Below, one piece after another: positions 31,071-45,394 of a stretch of DNA of 64,000 bases (position 1 is the stretch's first letter; the number at the start of each line of letters is the position of its first letter). Position numbers and translations under genes: made by a program. The notes beneath the pieces are model-generated. The model saw only the letters and a program-made list of their open reading frames with translations. It was not told the origin of the DNA and made no database searches. The stretch covers positions 11,594,001 to 11,658,000 of the forward strand of contig CM114271.1 of the NCBI GenBank assembly GCA_050084515.1. Direction: 5' to 3'. The DNA comes from Blasia pusilla (taxonomy: Eukaryota; Marchantiophyta; Marchantiopsida; Blasiales).

Positions 31071-31291
31071 GGTTAGGGGTGGACTCTAGTATGGAGGACC
31101 ACATGATATCTTACTCTAGTCAGAGGGTAGATGGCCAGCCTTCAGATCCTAAGGTTGGAGATGGTGGTACGGATCAGCGTGATATTCATGATGATGCGTT
31201 GGTGTTGGAGTTCCTACGGACCGGTAGGGTGCCAGGCATAGTGAGTGCCAAGGAGCGAGACCGTGTTCTTCAACGTGCTAAGAGGTATTGA

Positions 31292-32440
31292 TTGGAGGGA
31301 ACACATATTCTCCGCGTATGGGAGGATGGTAGAGTACGAGTAGTGCTACATTTGGCTCAGAGAGAGCGCATTGTGCGACATGCCCATGAGGAGTTGGGAC
31401 ATTTTGGGGTAAAGCGTACGTATAGCTTACTCCTTGGCCAGTATTGGTGGCGTGGCATGCATACTCAGTGCAGTGATTGGTGTCACGTTGTATGGTTTGT
31501 GACCGGGTGAGGCATCATTTAATGCCCTACACCACAATTACACCCCTTGCCTATTATGGGGTTGGGTTACCGTTGGAGTGTGGACTTTGCGGGACCGTTA
31601 CCGTTGGTATGCGACATCATCGATATGTGTTGGTGATGGTGGAGCACTTCTCAAGTGGATTGAGTTGGTGGCATTACCGGACAAAGCGAGTGAGGAACGG
31701 CGTATGCGTTTGGATAGAGTGCTTAGTCATTTTGGTGCACCGGTTGAAGTCTTGACCGACCAGGGTAGAGAGTTTGAGGTGAGTTTGGTCTTGTGTGACA
31801 AGGCGTTGATTGATCATCGGACCACGTCTCGAGATCATCCAGGCGGATGGTTTGGCTGACCGTGTGGTTCAGGGCGGTGAAGAGGGCATTGTGCAAGTAT
31901 GGCCTCTGAAGGGCATCTTGGAGACCAGGATATTCGATTGCCATGGTTAGCCATGGGGTATAGGTTCGATCGCCAAGCATCCTTGGCTTCCTTCTCACCT
32001 TATTTTTTCATTATACGGCCGAGATCGGACTTGCCGCGAAGCAATTAGTGTCGGAGTCTAGTGAGGTGGTGAACCTTGATGACCCGGAGAAATGTGGATG
32101 AGGTGTGTTCTCGAGCGGAGCTCTTTCGGAGAGTTATGCCAATAGCCTTTGAGAATCTTGCCATTGCTCAACACAGGGATACGTTGCGGTATGCAACCAT
32201 TCAAGGTGGAGGTTATCGACCATCGATTTGTAGGTTCCATGTGGGGGACTATGTCTATTTGCAGCAGATTGCCCGACAACGTTGGATGTGTGGCGGGGCG
32301 CACTATTTTCGAGTCGCGAGGTGTTAGCTTCTAGAGTTCTCATGTTGGAAGGTCGTGATGGAGTTGTTTGGAAGGACCATGTGCGTAATTGTGCGCCATG
32401 TCATCTTCCAAATGTGGATGGTACTGTTGACCCAAGCTTA
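31292..32440 (+). pseudogene. DDE integrase of gypsy copy A
   Basis: The H2C2 zinc finger is seen as RHAHEELGHFGVKRTYSLLL followed by the Cys pair near 31,490 (SRCMVCDRV). The catalytic core shows YRWSVDFAGPLP-like sequence across a shift, EHFSSGL for the usual HFSKW, LSHFGAPVEVLTDQGREFEV (second Asp), and the C-terminal region AFENLAIAQHRDTLRYATIQ, FHVGDYVYLQQ and VVWKDHVRNCAPCHLP. The last part is an integrase C-terminal beta-barrel. It is followed at once by a PHD finger rather than a chromodomain. Confidence 0.88.
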
Positions 32441-32460
32441 GCCATGATACGTGCTTGAGA

Positions 32461-32601
32461 TGCATGTTGTGTGGGTCTGCTGGTAACGCAGCCCGTATGT
32501 TGGTGTGTGATCGGTGTTCTAGGGGTTGGCACATGATGTGTTTGACTCCACGTTTGGATGTTGTTCCTACTGGAAGTTGGGTTTGTCCTCGATGTACTTA
32601 G
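32461..32601 (+). pseudogene. PHD finger at the C-terminus of gypsy pol, copy A
   Basis: The open frame gives CMLC, then CDRC, WHMMC and WVCPRC before a stop: C-x2-C-x11-C-x2-C-x4-H-x2-C-x14-C-x2-C, a textbook C4HC3 PHD finger with the conserved Trp before the last pair. PHD fingers bind histone H3 tails. It is in a frame shifted by one base from the integrase end (DPSLAMIRA then stop). Copy C has the same finger with identical spacing, in frame after DTIDPS apart from two stop codons, so the shift in A is a mutation. Confidence 0.88.
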
Positions 32602-32772
32602 GAGAGGTAGATGACTTGATCTTTGCATGATATGGATTACAGATGTGCGACTAACGATGGGACAACCTAGCACCCGGCCTTCTGATTCGGGCACCCAAGA
32701 AGGTGTATAGCATGTAGTAGATGTATAGGGCTACAGGAGTTAGAGGACCTAACCGCTAGTTAGGGGGCGAGT

Positions 32773-33348
32773 TGTGGTACATTTTTGTTTGTGGATACTC
32801 GTCTATGTTATGTATGTATGTGAGTATGGTATGTCGGCGATGTATGTTGTATGACGATGTGGATTACAGACGATATTGTCATGACCATACGGATTATGTC
32901 GTAGAGAGAGTATGGTGTGCTAGTAGAGGCCATTCCTTATGTAGGACCATAGTGGATTGGTAGAGATGCGGTTCCATACATAGGGTTGGGGTTAGTCGGT
33001 TGGGGTGACTTTCCCAAAGAGGGGCCCGCTCTTAGGTTGGAGGATATAAGGTGGAGTGCACTCAAAGAACAGTCACTTCTTTGAGTTGAGCCTGTTGCGT
33101 TGGGAGTTAGCCTTGGTAGTGAGTAGAGCTCTTGGCTATGGTGTTCCCGCAAGCTTCGACCTAGATTCTCCCATCGTGGAGTGGGTTTGGCTCGATTGTA
33201 TGTAATTGTAAACGTGTTTTATGACAGTAGGTCTTTCACGAATTTCAATTGTGGTACATTTGTGTTTGTGGATACTCTCGTCTATGTTATGTATGTATGT
33301 GAGTTTGGTATGTCAGCGATGTATGTTGTATGACGATGTGGATTCGCA
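32773..33348 (+). repeat. 3' terminal repeats B1-A2-B2 of gypsy copy A
   Basis: B1 (32,773-32,876) begins TGTGGTACATTT right after the purine-rich TAGGGGGCGAG. A2 (32,877-33,247) is the copy of the 5' repeat. B2 (33,248-33,348) repeats the first 93 bases of B1 after two extra bases (AT) and ends GATTCGCA next to the CGACAA duplication. The 5' end has only A. Copy C shows the same B-A-B order. Confidence 0.8.
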
Positions 33349-33354
33349 CGACAA
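33349..33354. repeat. target-site duplication, right copy (CGACAA)
   Basis: It matches 23,669-23,674; host-like coding sequence continues immediately (CAACGATTTACATATGGAG). Confidence 0.8.
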
Positions 33355-36989
<3,635 letters not shown>

Positions 36990-37017
36990 TAAATTCGCTA
37001 TATTCCTTCTAGTGTGA

Positions 37018-37405
37018 TGAGCAGGGGTTTTTATTGGCAAACTTTCGCAAGTGCTTACCACTTGGACAAGAGCCATTTGTCTTTCCTAGTCAAGTAGAGC
37101 AAGTCTTCTTTGAAAATATAGAAGAAAAACTAGGATGGAAAATAGTGCTCCAAAAGCAAGTTCGAGGTAGAAGAGTGGTTTGTGGTGGTGTTGACCAGGA
37201 TTCTTATGATCACCTTTACTTATTTGGATTCAGACCTCACTCAAGTATAGATATAGAAAATGTGGAAGTATTTTTAGAGGGGGCTACTACTCTTACAATT
37301 GCAGAACGTGTTGTGGCTTCAAAAACATCTCAATCTGCTTCTATAGAAGACACAACCATGAATTCACATTCTGATATAATATATGAAGACTCATCTCATG
37401 ACTGA
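37018..37405 (+). pseudogene. CACTA TNP2 DUF4216-type fragment
   Basis: It reads FLLANFRKCLPLGQEPFVFP then SQVEQVFFENIEEKLGWKIV. It corresponds to residues near the end of the TNP2 protein at 6.9-7.7 kb and is about 55-60 percent identical over 45 residues. The N-terminal remainder of the transposase is missing. Confidence 0.85.
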
Positions 37406-37990
37406 GCCACTAATTATTCATATTTCCAAAGCCAAGGCTATTAAGTGACTTGGATCATCCTAGTACTTGAGGAGATATTCTTACAATTTTTTTTTGGTAT
37501 TTTCATAGAAAGAGAATGGCATACTACTGCATTCTGAATATTGTATGATATGAATAAATGTGGTGATACTAAGTGGGTTCAAAGTGTAAGATATTCCTTG
37601 CACTTATACTACTATGCATTGTCTTAGACTCTTATGCCTTTTGACAGTTTTCCCATGATTATAATTGGCTACTTGTTACGGTTTTAATTTATAGTCATCC
37701 ATGATACTGTAAAACCATTCGAGGAAAACCTTTCGCTACACTTTAGTGGATGCTACCAAGGGAATTGTATGTCTACCAATTTGGAATATATGTGGTACTA
37801 TCAGCGAAGATGGTCCTACATGTGAGGACCTTGAGTATTTTCGTGCCAAGGAGGAGCGTGCAAACTTGCCAAAGAGTTCCGGTCAGTGGTATAGTTTATA
37901 GATTGATGAACTTATGCAGTATAACCAATTCAGCTTCTTCATTTACTAATTTTGAATGATATGCATCAACATCGTTAGTAACCCTTTTAT

Positions 37991-38153
37991 GTTCTCAGCT
38001 GGTTTGTTGTATGATTTATTGCAATGGGGAATATATTATGCACGGTCTAATCCCGGTTTTCCTTCTACATCTACAAAGAAGAAAAATCGGGATTGGACCA
38101 TTCATAATATATTCCCCATTGCAATAAATCATACAACAAACTAGCTGAGAAAC
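37991..38153. repeat. long hairpin 1, near-perfect arms
   Basis: Arms 37,997-38,040 and 38,103-38,146 pair over 44 bases with one mismatch (TGGTTTGTTGTATGATTTAT and its complement). The stem extends inward with a few mismatches (ATCCCGGTTTTCC against AAAAATCGGGAT) to a loop of about 12 bases, and outward by CTC/GAG. Confidence 0.9.
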
Positions 38154-38155
38154 CG

Positions 38156-38430
38156 TTTAAGAAAAGAAATTGAGGTCATTGTGCATACATTTCTCTCTTC
38201 AGTTGGAAGTACCAAATCATTCCACTATAGAAAGAAACCATCTATTGTAAATCAGGAAACTTTGAGAACCTACTAAAGTGCCACAATATGCCATGGAATT
38301 CCATGGGCATATCGTGGTTTTCAAAGTTTCTTGATTTACAATAGATGGTTGCTTTCTATAGTGGAATAATTGGGTACTTTCAATTGAAGAGAGAAATGTA
38401 TGCACAATGACCTCAATTTCTTTTCTTAAA
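38156..38430. repeat. long hairpin 2, arms of about 130 bases
   Basis: The left arm (TTTAAGAAAAGAAATTGAGG, later CCATCTATTGTAAATCA) and the right arm (its complement) pair with about 92 percent identity. There is an asymmetric bulge on the left side near 38,270, and the centre CCATGGAATTCCATGG is at 38,291-38,306. It lies directly after hairpin 1. Confidence 0.9.
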
Positions 38431-39499
38431 TTTGTAGTACTAACCTTGGTACTAACAATCATGTTTCACATTGTTTATAGGGAAGCAATCCCAAGTCTAG
38501 CTCCCAAAAGGCAGATTCCAAGACGTTTGAGCAGCGAGCGAGTAGGATCCTCAATCCCTTCAAAAAAATACCACACTCGACAACGTTGTCTAGAGGAGAC
38601 GGTGGATGAATAAATTGATAGATCGAGAGATTATTCAGATGAGCTATCTAAATCAGATGATGAGTTTGATGTGACAATGGAGAAGGAATCCTCTAAGTCT
38701 CCATCAAAGAACCCACCCACTATGGACAAATCACCAACCATAGTGCCATCACCACATCATTCCAATAAGCGAGCCAAATTGAATAGACAAAAGGTGATGC
38801 TCCAATCTCGTATTAATTTTCATTGAGTGAAAGTGTTTGATAGTATGCTATTGGGTGGATAATAGAATGCTTTATGCAACTATCACTTATTTCATTTTTT
38901 GATATCTAACACCTTATGATATAAGCAGGAGGTGTCACATGCGGTTGGAGATATTCCCTACCGCATGCCACAAGTCAACCAATGGCCCTTACCTCCTTTT
39001 ACTAGGTTTCCACAATGGCCTATCCCACCAGGTTCGTGCCCAATTAAGTTTTTTCTTTCAATGGTAATGATGTTTAGAGTAAGTTAGAGATTTAAGACTT
39101 ATAAAAATCTGCATGGTTCCATATGATAGAATTTTAATTACATTTGTTCTGATTTTGTAATGTATTTGATTGGCAACAAGCCTTGGATCCTCCTATCCAT
39201 CTAATCCATACTATGGATTGATGTCCACTCATGGCATCAATCCATCACAAGCCAACCCCACCACAGCAAGAAAGAGTGAAAAGTCTCTTGGACGCCATCC
39301 TAGAGCTCCTACACCTCCCAGTGGTAAGTCTCTTTTACCATAGAAGTTGCAACTTGACCTATAAACATGAAAATCTACAATTTGTTGTAATTGGTATGTC
39401 CATAAGTTTATTAGGGTCCATAAAATTATTCTCTCAGTTTGTTATGATGATGTTACAGCAAGTTCTAAAGTTGGACATCATCGACCAGAAAGTCTAAGG

Positions 39500-39728
39500 G
39501 AATGGAAGACAAGTACAAAGTCTCTTATCAAGAGGGGTTTAAAACCAAGAGTTTAAGTTGCATCATCAGGTGAAATTGTATCTGGTTGTGTTGAAAAAAC
39601 AACACGTCATGATGAATTGAAGGTTTGTGCCTTTTGCTGTTTGGACCTTAGAAGGGAGATTGATGAAGGATGGGAGTATGTTGGGAATGAGCTAAGTGAT
39701 TTTTAAATCGACCTTGGAAAATATCATG

Positions 39729-39816
<88 letters not shown>

Positions 39817-40025
39817 ACACGCTTGAAGAAACTTTTCTATACTTTAGGGCTTAGCAAGGAATGCCCAACACCTCCAGATTATGCTTCTAGAAACTTGGGA
39901 AGCCCTGAAAATGTATTGGCCCTCACCAGAGGAAAAGGAAAAAGCAGAAAGGATGAAGATGAATAGAGGAAAGGTTGAGCACCCAAATAGAATCGGTCGA
40001 ACTGGTCACAAAGGAGTGAAACTCT
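39500..40025 (+). pseudogene. CACTA second-gene fragment (Transposase_24-like), second copy
   Basis: SLIKRGLKPRV, SSGEIVSGCVEK and TRHDELK parallel SKIRERAGLKLLV, TESEIVYGCDGK and SSWYDEVK of the first copy. After a (GA)n tract come ECPTPPDYASRN, a one-base shift, then WEALKMYWPSPEEKEKAERM and KMNRGKVEHPN, parallel to ECPSPPDVNPKS, WESLKSYWLSTEGQNKSKCM and KANRSKVENPN. Confidence 0.8.
39738..39813. repeat. (GA)n microsatellite
   Basis: About 38 GA units, within the second CACTA copy, between two coding blocks. Confidence 0.95.
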
Positions 40026-41600
40026 CCCTGGTATGTAATTAGTTATGGTATTATGGATTTTATTCTAAAGATTCAGTGAAGTTTGATGCATATGCAATGT
40101 AAGTGGTAAACTCCTCTCTAACATTATCTTTTGTTTAGTAGATGGATCCTTCAAGTATGGTGTTTAGAGCAACAACATGATGGTAATGAGATTGATTCAC
40201 GTATTTATGGTGTTTGGTTATAAACTTGTAGATAAAAGAAAGAGGTGAAAGCCCCTTATTATATGACTTGGGAGAATCACTAGGGACAGATGAGGTTGGA
40301 CCAAGTATGGCGACTACCGGCACCAAGGTACATTATTTTCAGAGATTCAGTATGTGTTCTAAGTTTTAATTGATTCTCAAACTCTCCATTTGATCTCTTT
40401 ACTACATCTGTACGAGTATGTCATGTTTTAACTCCATCACACTATCGTGCACAGTTTTGCATATGGTCCTTCCAAACCATAGCATGAACCATACAGCACT
40501 CCCATGAACCATGAACCCCATCCGCAACTGTAAAGAAGTCAAATACCAATAGTTAGCAAGGGACTAAATGTCGTAAAAGATCTAATCTCTTTGAAATCAT
40601 ATTATTCCATCAATTACCTCAATGAAGGTCAACCCTCCTATTGGAAAGTTTCAAAGGAATTTCACGACATCTGGTCGGGTTTCCAACATAAGAATTGACT
40701 TGCATAAAGAGAGAGATTTTCAATTGACGTACTCCTATGATCTAGCAAGAAATTTCAATCTAGTACAAAAATATTCATTTGAAAAAGAATATCTAAAATT
40801 TTACCCTTTGCTTCTTATTGTTGTAATTGGAGCCTTTTACTTCCCCTTCGGTCATGCTTCCAACCCTCCCAATACAATGAGTCATAGGCTTGGACTTCTT
40901 CTTATTTCTCAGTGAGGACTTGATTTCTAACTCCGCGTGGTGTGCACCAAATAAAAACTAATGAGCAAGTATAATAGCTTGAAGGTGACTAAATTGTAAG
41001 AATGGCAATTGTGTAGACCTTGAGTAACTGCATTAGCCAAGTGTTCCTCTTTAGGATCTGAATGAAAATCATGGTGCAAAGTCTTCAAATTTTCAACACC
41101 TATAAATTAAAAGAGACAGCGAATATTTAAAAAATCAATCATTAGTCAAAATATTTATTGCATAGGACTCTAAAGGTAAAGCACTTATGATTTGCTGAGA
41201 CATGCATCCATAGAAGGTACCAAAAACACTCCATTTTTTCCACCAACTTGAAATATATTTAAGTGGTTCTAACCTTTAGCAAAGTGATTTGATGGGGCTT
41301 TATTCTTGTCCACACCATATGAACGTACACTATGTGGCTTTTCTTGACCTAGGAGATAAAAATTATTTCATCACAGAATTACACCCAAAGTGGGAAGAAG
41401 AAGCCATACAAAAGCGTGTCGACAAGCTCTTTAAGTTTTGAACTTCACCCATCCCGGAAAATTGCATAATCATCTCTACTAGTATTGACTAGAGTGTCGC
41501 TTCTCTTTGGCAACTTAATAATATCTAGTACCAATAAATCTTTATCTATTGGAACAAGTTCTTTTCCATATTGACCTAGGAGCAAATTGATTTAAACACA
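40026..41600. other. CACTA-derived or unassigned stretch
   Basis: AT-rich with short open frames only, such as 40,622-40,915. No domain or repeat array seen. It probably contains introns or the 3' part of the decayed CACTA copy. Confidence 0.35.
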
Positions 41601-41663
41601 TCAATCAGAAGGGCAAGCATTTGAACGAATTGAACTTACTCCATTAAAAGGAAAACAAAGATG

Positions 41664-41718
<55 letters not shown>

Positions 41719-42008
41719 TCACTCTTTGGAGTTATGGCTTTGGGACCAAATCCACCATCACTTGAGGCACATGGTGAAGGGTCCCCATCTCCTTTGGCCA
41801 ACTTTGCCACCATACCCATAAGCACATTCAAATTCTCTTCTAAGTGTTGTTGGTTTCTTTGTAGCTCATGGAACTTGTTATCTTGTGACCTTTGACATGT
41901 TTCTATTTGGGCCATCAAAGTGCGCACCCCTTCATCCATCCTATTCCTCTTCACTGAGCTAACTCGTGAGATTTGACTCCTTTTCCTATTATAAAACAAC
42001 CCCCTCAA
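41601..42008 (-). pseudogene. CACTA second-gene coiled-coil fragment
   Basis: The minus-strand frame reads MAQIETCQRSQDNKFHELQR, NQQHLEENLNVLMGMVAKLA and GDGDPSP. This matches the coiled coil of the first CACTA copy, which has LMGMMTELKGMVSKG before a Pro-rich run. It is followed by a (GA)n tract at 41,668-41,714. Its orientation is opposite to the rest of the second copy. Confidence 0.6.
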
Positions 42009-42103
42009 AGTTAAGATGTAGGGAACAAGGGTGGACGCTCATCACAGATATAAGTAGCAAAAGTGGTTCACATATCTTGTCTGGTTCTTGTTGGTCATGT
42101 AAA

Positions 42104-42400
42104 TTTTTCCTCTCTTGCCTACACTATTTGGAGTGTTAATAGATAAGATTGAAAAGTGGTTGGAAGATTATGAAAGTGAAGGTCCAAAGCTTGGTAATTT
42201 TCTTACCAAAGCTTTATTATATGTAGACGATATCAACTTATTAACACATGATGCTTGTGGTTTAAAAAAAATCTTGATGTTTTGGAGCATTTGCATAAGA
42301 AGAATGAAGCAAATACAAGTTAATTAACTTGGAGAAGTCTAAAATCATTGCAATGGATACTAAATGAAAGTTCATGTTCTCTTATAGAGATCATTAGAAC
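42104..42400 (+). pseudogene. LINE (non-LTR) reverse transcriptase fragment
   Basis: It encodes LPTLFGVLIDKIEKWLEDYE, then LGNFLTKALLYVDDINLLTH with the YVDD form of the RT catalytic box, then GLKKIL. After a frame shift it gives INLEKSKIIAMDTK. This is the palm region of plant LINE RTs. Nothing upstream or downstream is preserved. Confidence 0.8.
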
Positions 42401-42635
42401 AAGTGAAGGGATACAAGGATCAAGGCATTTATTTCTCTCGTGATTAATTCTAATCGGGGAAAAATTTATTCAAAAGAGATAAGAATTTGGTTATAAAAAT
42501 TTGGATTCATATTTTAATCCATGCAAACGTGTTCATCTAGTTTCTTGGGGTCTCAAGAAGTTATTATTTAAGAGCTTAGTCCTTTTGGTGGTTTTAATAT
42601 ATGGTTGTTACATTGTCAAAAAGTTTCTTGCTATA

Positions 42636-43222
42636 TGTAATGTACAAGTGTTTCTATTTTATAGTTGATTTAGTAAGTTCGATCCCCAAGAGGATCATTG
42701 CTTGATGAAAAGAGAGTTCGGAATTACAATTCTGTTGTAATAATTGTATTTAAATGTGTGTGAGTTATATTCAATGTCTTATCAATATCTTCTGATATTT
42801 CTTAGTACCAAAGGATCTTTTCTTGGTTCTCTCTAGTGGAATTGACAGCATGTTCAGGTAGATTTTCTTCTCGACATCAAGAAACCTCACAGAGATCTCA
42901 ACACAGAAGCTGGCTTCTCCTACTTTCGGAACTCAATCCGTCTCGGCACGTTACTCTCTGTCAAACAGATTTCCTACAACTCATGTTGATTATTTCACTG
43001 ATGAGAAAGGTTCTCCTGATTCACTCCTCATTCTGCAGACCCAAAAAGAATACTCAGATATAAGCATCGCACATCAAAATGAATGAATGACTGCTTTACT
43101 ACTCCATCAAGAACGAGAAAGCTTCAAAATGTATACAAGCTCGAGAGGGTACTACTCTCTTGCTCGGACCATTCCTACAACATAAGGACTTCGTAAGAGA
43201 ATGATGATAATGACTTCTGCTT
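42636..43222 (+). repeat. truncated LTR, same family as 53,896-55,174
   Basis: It starts TGTAATGTACAAG and follows the first 580 or so bases of the solo LTRs (TCCCCAAGAGGATCATTG, CTGGCTTCTCCTACTTTCG, CAAGCTCGAGAGGGTACTAC). Similarity ends after AAGAGAATGATGAT at about 43,222. Confidence 0.85.
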
Positions 43223-44640
43223 TGATGGTAGAAATGGCTCTCATAAGCCTTCTTTTTTTATTTCGAGCCTTAAGAGTATCTGGGAGTTTTAGGGTTTGCT
43301 AGAGCTTGAGTGCTAGAGTCCGGATTTCCTCATTGTAGAGGATGGGCATGGCTTGATATGACGATGTGGTTTCAAGAGTTGATACGATCAGGAATATCAC
43401 TTTTACTTTGATTTTACACGTATATGTCAAATCTATCCATGTGTTAGGAAAATCAATGATGTTTGGTATGTAGATGTGATCAACTATGTGGACTGTGCAA
43501 CGACGTGTGTGCACATGACATAGTACTCAAAATTTGAGTCTTGACTATAAGAAGATAGGATGGAAATGTTTTGAGAGGTTTCAAAAGATTTTTCCACAGG
43601 AGGAGGTGTAAGGAACTAACTCCTTATACTATTCCACTCGCAGAAACAAGTTGTCTATCCCTTGGAACGAAAGCTCTCTACTTGGGCATCACTTATATTT
43701 ACGAGGTTGAGATCTCTTAGCATGTCTCGCCTTCCTTGTCAGCTACAAGCTAGATGCTCAATGAGATGGCTTTCGTATGTGGTTTCCTGGTCTTCTAGGT
43801 GGAATGTGGTTGAGCAAGATTGGGACTTGAAATGTGCGAGACTTCGCAAGATTGTGATATGAATTGTCCTTGTGCATGATAATCTTATAGGTGTAGCTCT
43901 CGAGGACAAAATTTGCAAGATTTGAACATGATTCTAAACACTTCTTGTGCTCTATGATGATACGCAAAGTGCTGCTCACCTATATGGTTCATCTTTAGCG
44001 AGTGAAAGCATTGTTAGTGTCTCGAGGGCATCTAACCAGTGATCAAATCTCCCTTCTCCAGCAGTCATCTAACTAGTGACCATATTTCCTGAAGAAAAAC
44101 CATATCCCATCTATATAAAATTTAATCTTACAGAATTTTCTATCTCCTAAATCTGATTAGTCATAGTGCTAGTGTGGCACTGGTCTTGTGGATATTCAGA
44201 CAGTTTAGGAATGCATTCATAAAAGATGGGGGAAGTTGGACTTTGATTCAAAGTCCAGTCTTCCACACAGGTGATATTGCGGAGAAATTTAAACATTTGG
44301 GCCTTTAATTGTAGGCGCCAGGGGTGTGGATGAGAGGCAACAGACAGATGCATATTCTCTGGTGTGAGCCAAGATGCCTTGTAACGTTAATATCAGGAAG
44401 TACGACCCCACATTCAATAGCACCCACATTAGGGAATGGGAAAAATAGGATGAAATCAAACCTGATGCACGATTAGAACTAGGCGATTGTCGAAGGAACC
44501 GTCCCGCAACAAGTTGTGCCTCCATCACCCCTGAAGGCACATCCAGCACCAATGTGGCTGGTTTGGCATGGATGTTAAGGATGGTCCAGCACCTTTATTG
44601 GTCAATAATAGCCTTGAAGTAGAACTGATGTCTCATGTAA
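43223..44640. other. stretch without recognised gene
   Basis: Only short open frames occur. The end (44,380-44,640) may already be the 5' part of the copia gag fragment that follows. Confidence 0.4.
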
Positions 44641-45300
44641 CAAGTTCCAACAAGGCAAGTGAAGACTGTAAACACCTATGCAGCATGTATCAGGCACAAG
44701 ATTGTGTGTCTCCAATGCATCTTAAGGACTAATTTGCGACACTAAAGGACATTCTCAATCAACTGTCAATGGGAGGCTGTGTTGTGAATGGACAAGAATG
44801 TTGTGCTGGCATGGATGAGAGGCATGCCAGAGCTGTAGACCATTCGTACTCTCTTCATTCCCATTCAAATCTGACCCTCCAGGTTCGTATCAATTTCTAC
44901 TTCAGGAAGAAATCTTTCAGAATTTTGTCAGGAGAGTTGATTTTTCATCAATAGCCCTTGTAGGGACAACTACTGGTTCACTTCAATATCAGGTTCATGA
45001 AGTTGGATAAGACACTGGGAAAACTTCATATAAGTCCTCAAAGGAGAAGACCTAGTTATGCATGCGACAAGAAGCAGAAGATCTACCTAAAAAACTGAGC
45101 AAAGATTTACCTGCTTCTACTGCAGCAAGTAAGGCCACATGGCTAGAGAATGTTGAGAAAAATTCCAAGACAAGGCCACCAATAGCAACTCGAATTTTGT
45201 GGGCGCAAAACACTTGTGGTAGCTCTCTCATGCTGTTGAAAATCCGACCTGAACAGGGCTCCACGCTCTGGTTTCAAATATTTGATTCCTATTTGTTGCA
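44641..45300 (+). pseudogene. Ty1/copia gag fragment with zinc knuckle
   Basis: It contains FATLKDILNQLSMGGCVVNG followed by QECCAGM, the UBN2-type gag pattern (F-x-x-LK-x-x-L-x-x-L-x-x-x-G-x-x-V-x-x-x-E). At 45,108-45,152 is CFYCSK, a stop, then GHMAREC: a C-x2-C-x4-H-x4-C knuckle with a nonsense codon in it. The protease and integrase are deleted between this and the RT fragment. Confidence 0.7.
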
Positions 45301-45394
45301 TGTTAGGTTCGAGAACTTCCGTTGATCAAAATTTATAGTTCATCAGATCAGGAGAGCAGTGTGTCATACTTGCTCTCACTTGCACTGTACTGAT

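Larger units (their letters stand above)
23675..33348 (+). mobile_element. gypsy-type retrotransposon copy A, with DNA methyltransferase and PHD finger
   Basis: A nearly full-length element of about 9.7 kb is flanked by CGACAA duplications inside a host-like coding sequence. Gene order read from motifs: gag with two zinc knuckles, protease, C5 DNA methyltransferase, RT (YIDD), RNase H, integrase (H2C2 finger, DDE core), PHD finger. Numerous stops and single-base shifts show that it is inactive now. The left end is a 367-bp repeat (A1). The right end is B1 (104 bp), A2 (371 bp) and B2 (101 bp), where A1/A2 and B1/B2 are copies. Copies B and C in this window belong to the same family. Confidence 0.9.
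36990..42010 (+). mobile_element. decayed second CACTA copy
   Basis: The order of pieces parallels the first element in the opposite orientation. They are a DUF4216-type exon (37,018-37,405), a charged segment (38,480-38,800), a Pro/Trp-rich segment with NQWPLPPF and PQWPIPPG (38,940-39,040), a TSTKSLIKRGLKPRV block (39,500-39,620) and a Transposase_24 block (39,850-40,020). A coiled-coil piece at 41.6-42.0 kb is on the minus strand, so that end is probably inverted or from another copy. Two long hairpins and two (GA)n tracts interrupt it. Confidence 0.7.

Noticed and set aside
23675-33348. DIRS/Ngaro-type tyrosine-recombinase retrotransposon
   Set aside because: Split direct repeats suggested it, but the element encodes a DDE integrase (LTDQGREF, H2C2 finger), no tyrosine recombinase was seen, and it has a target-site duplication.
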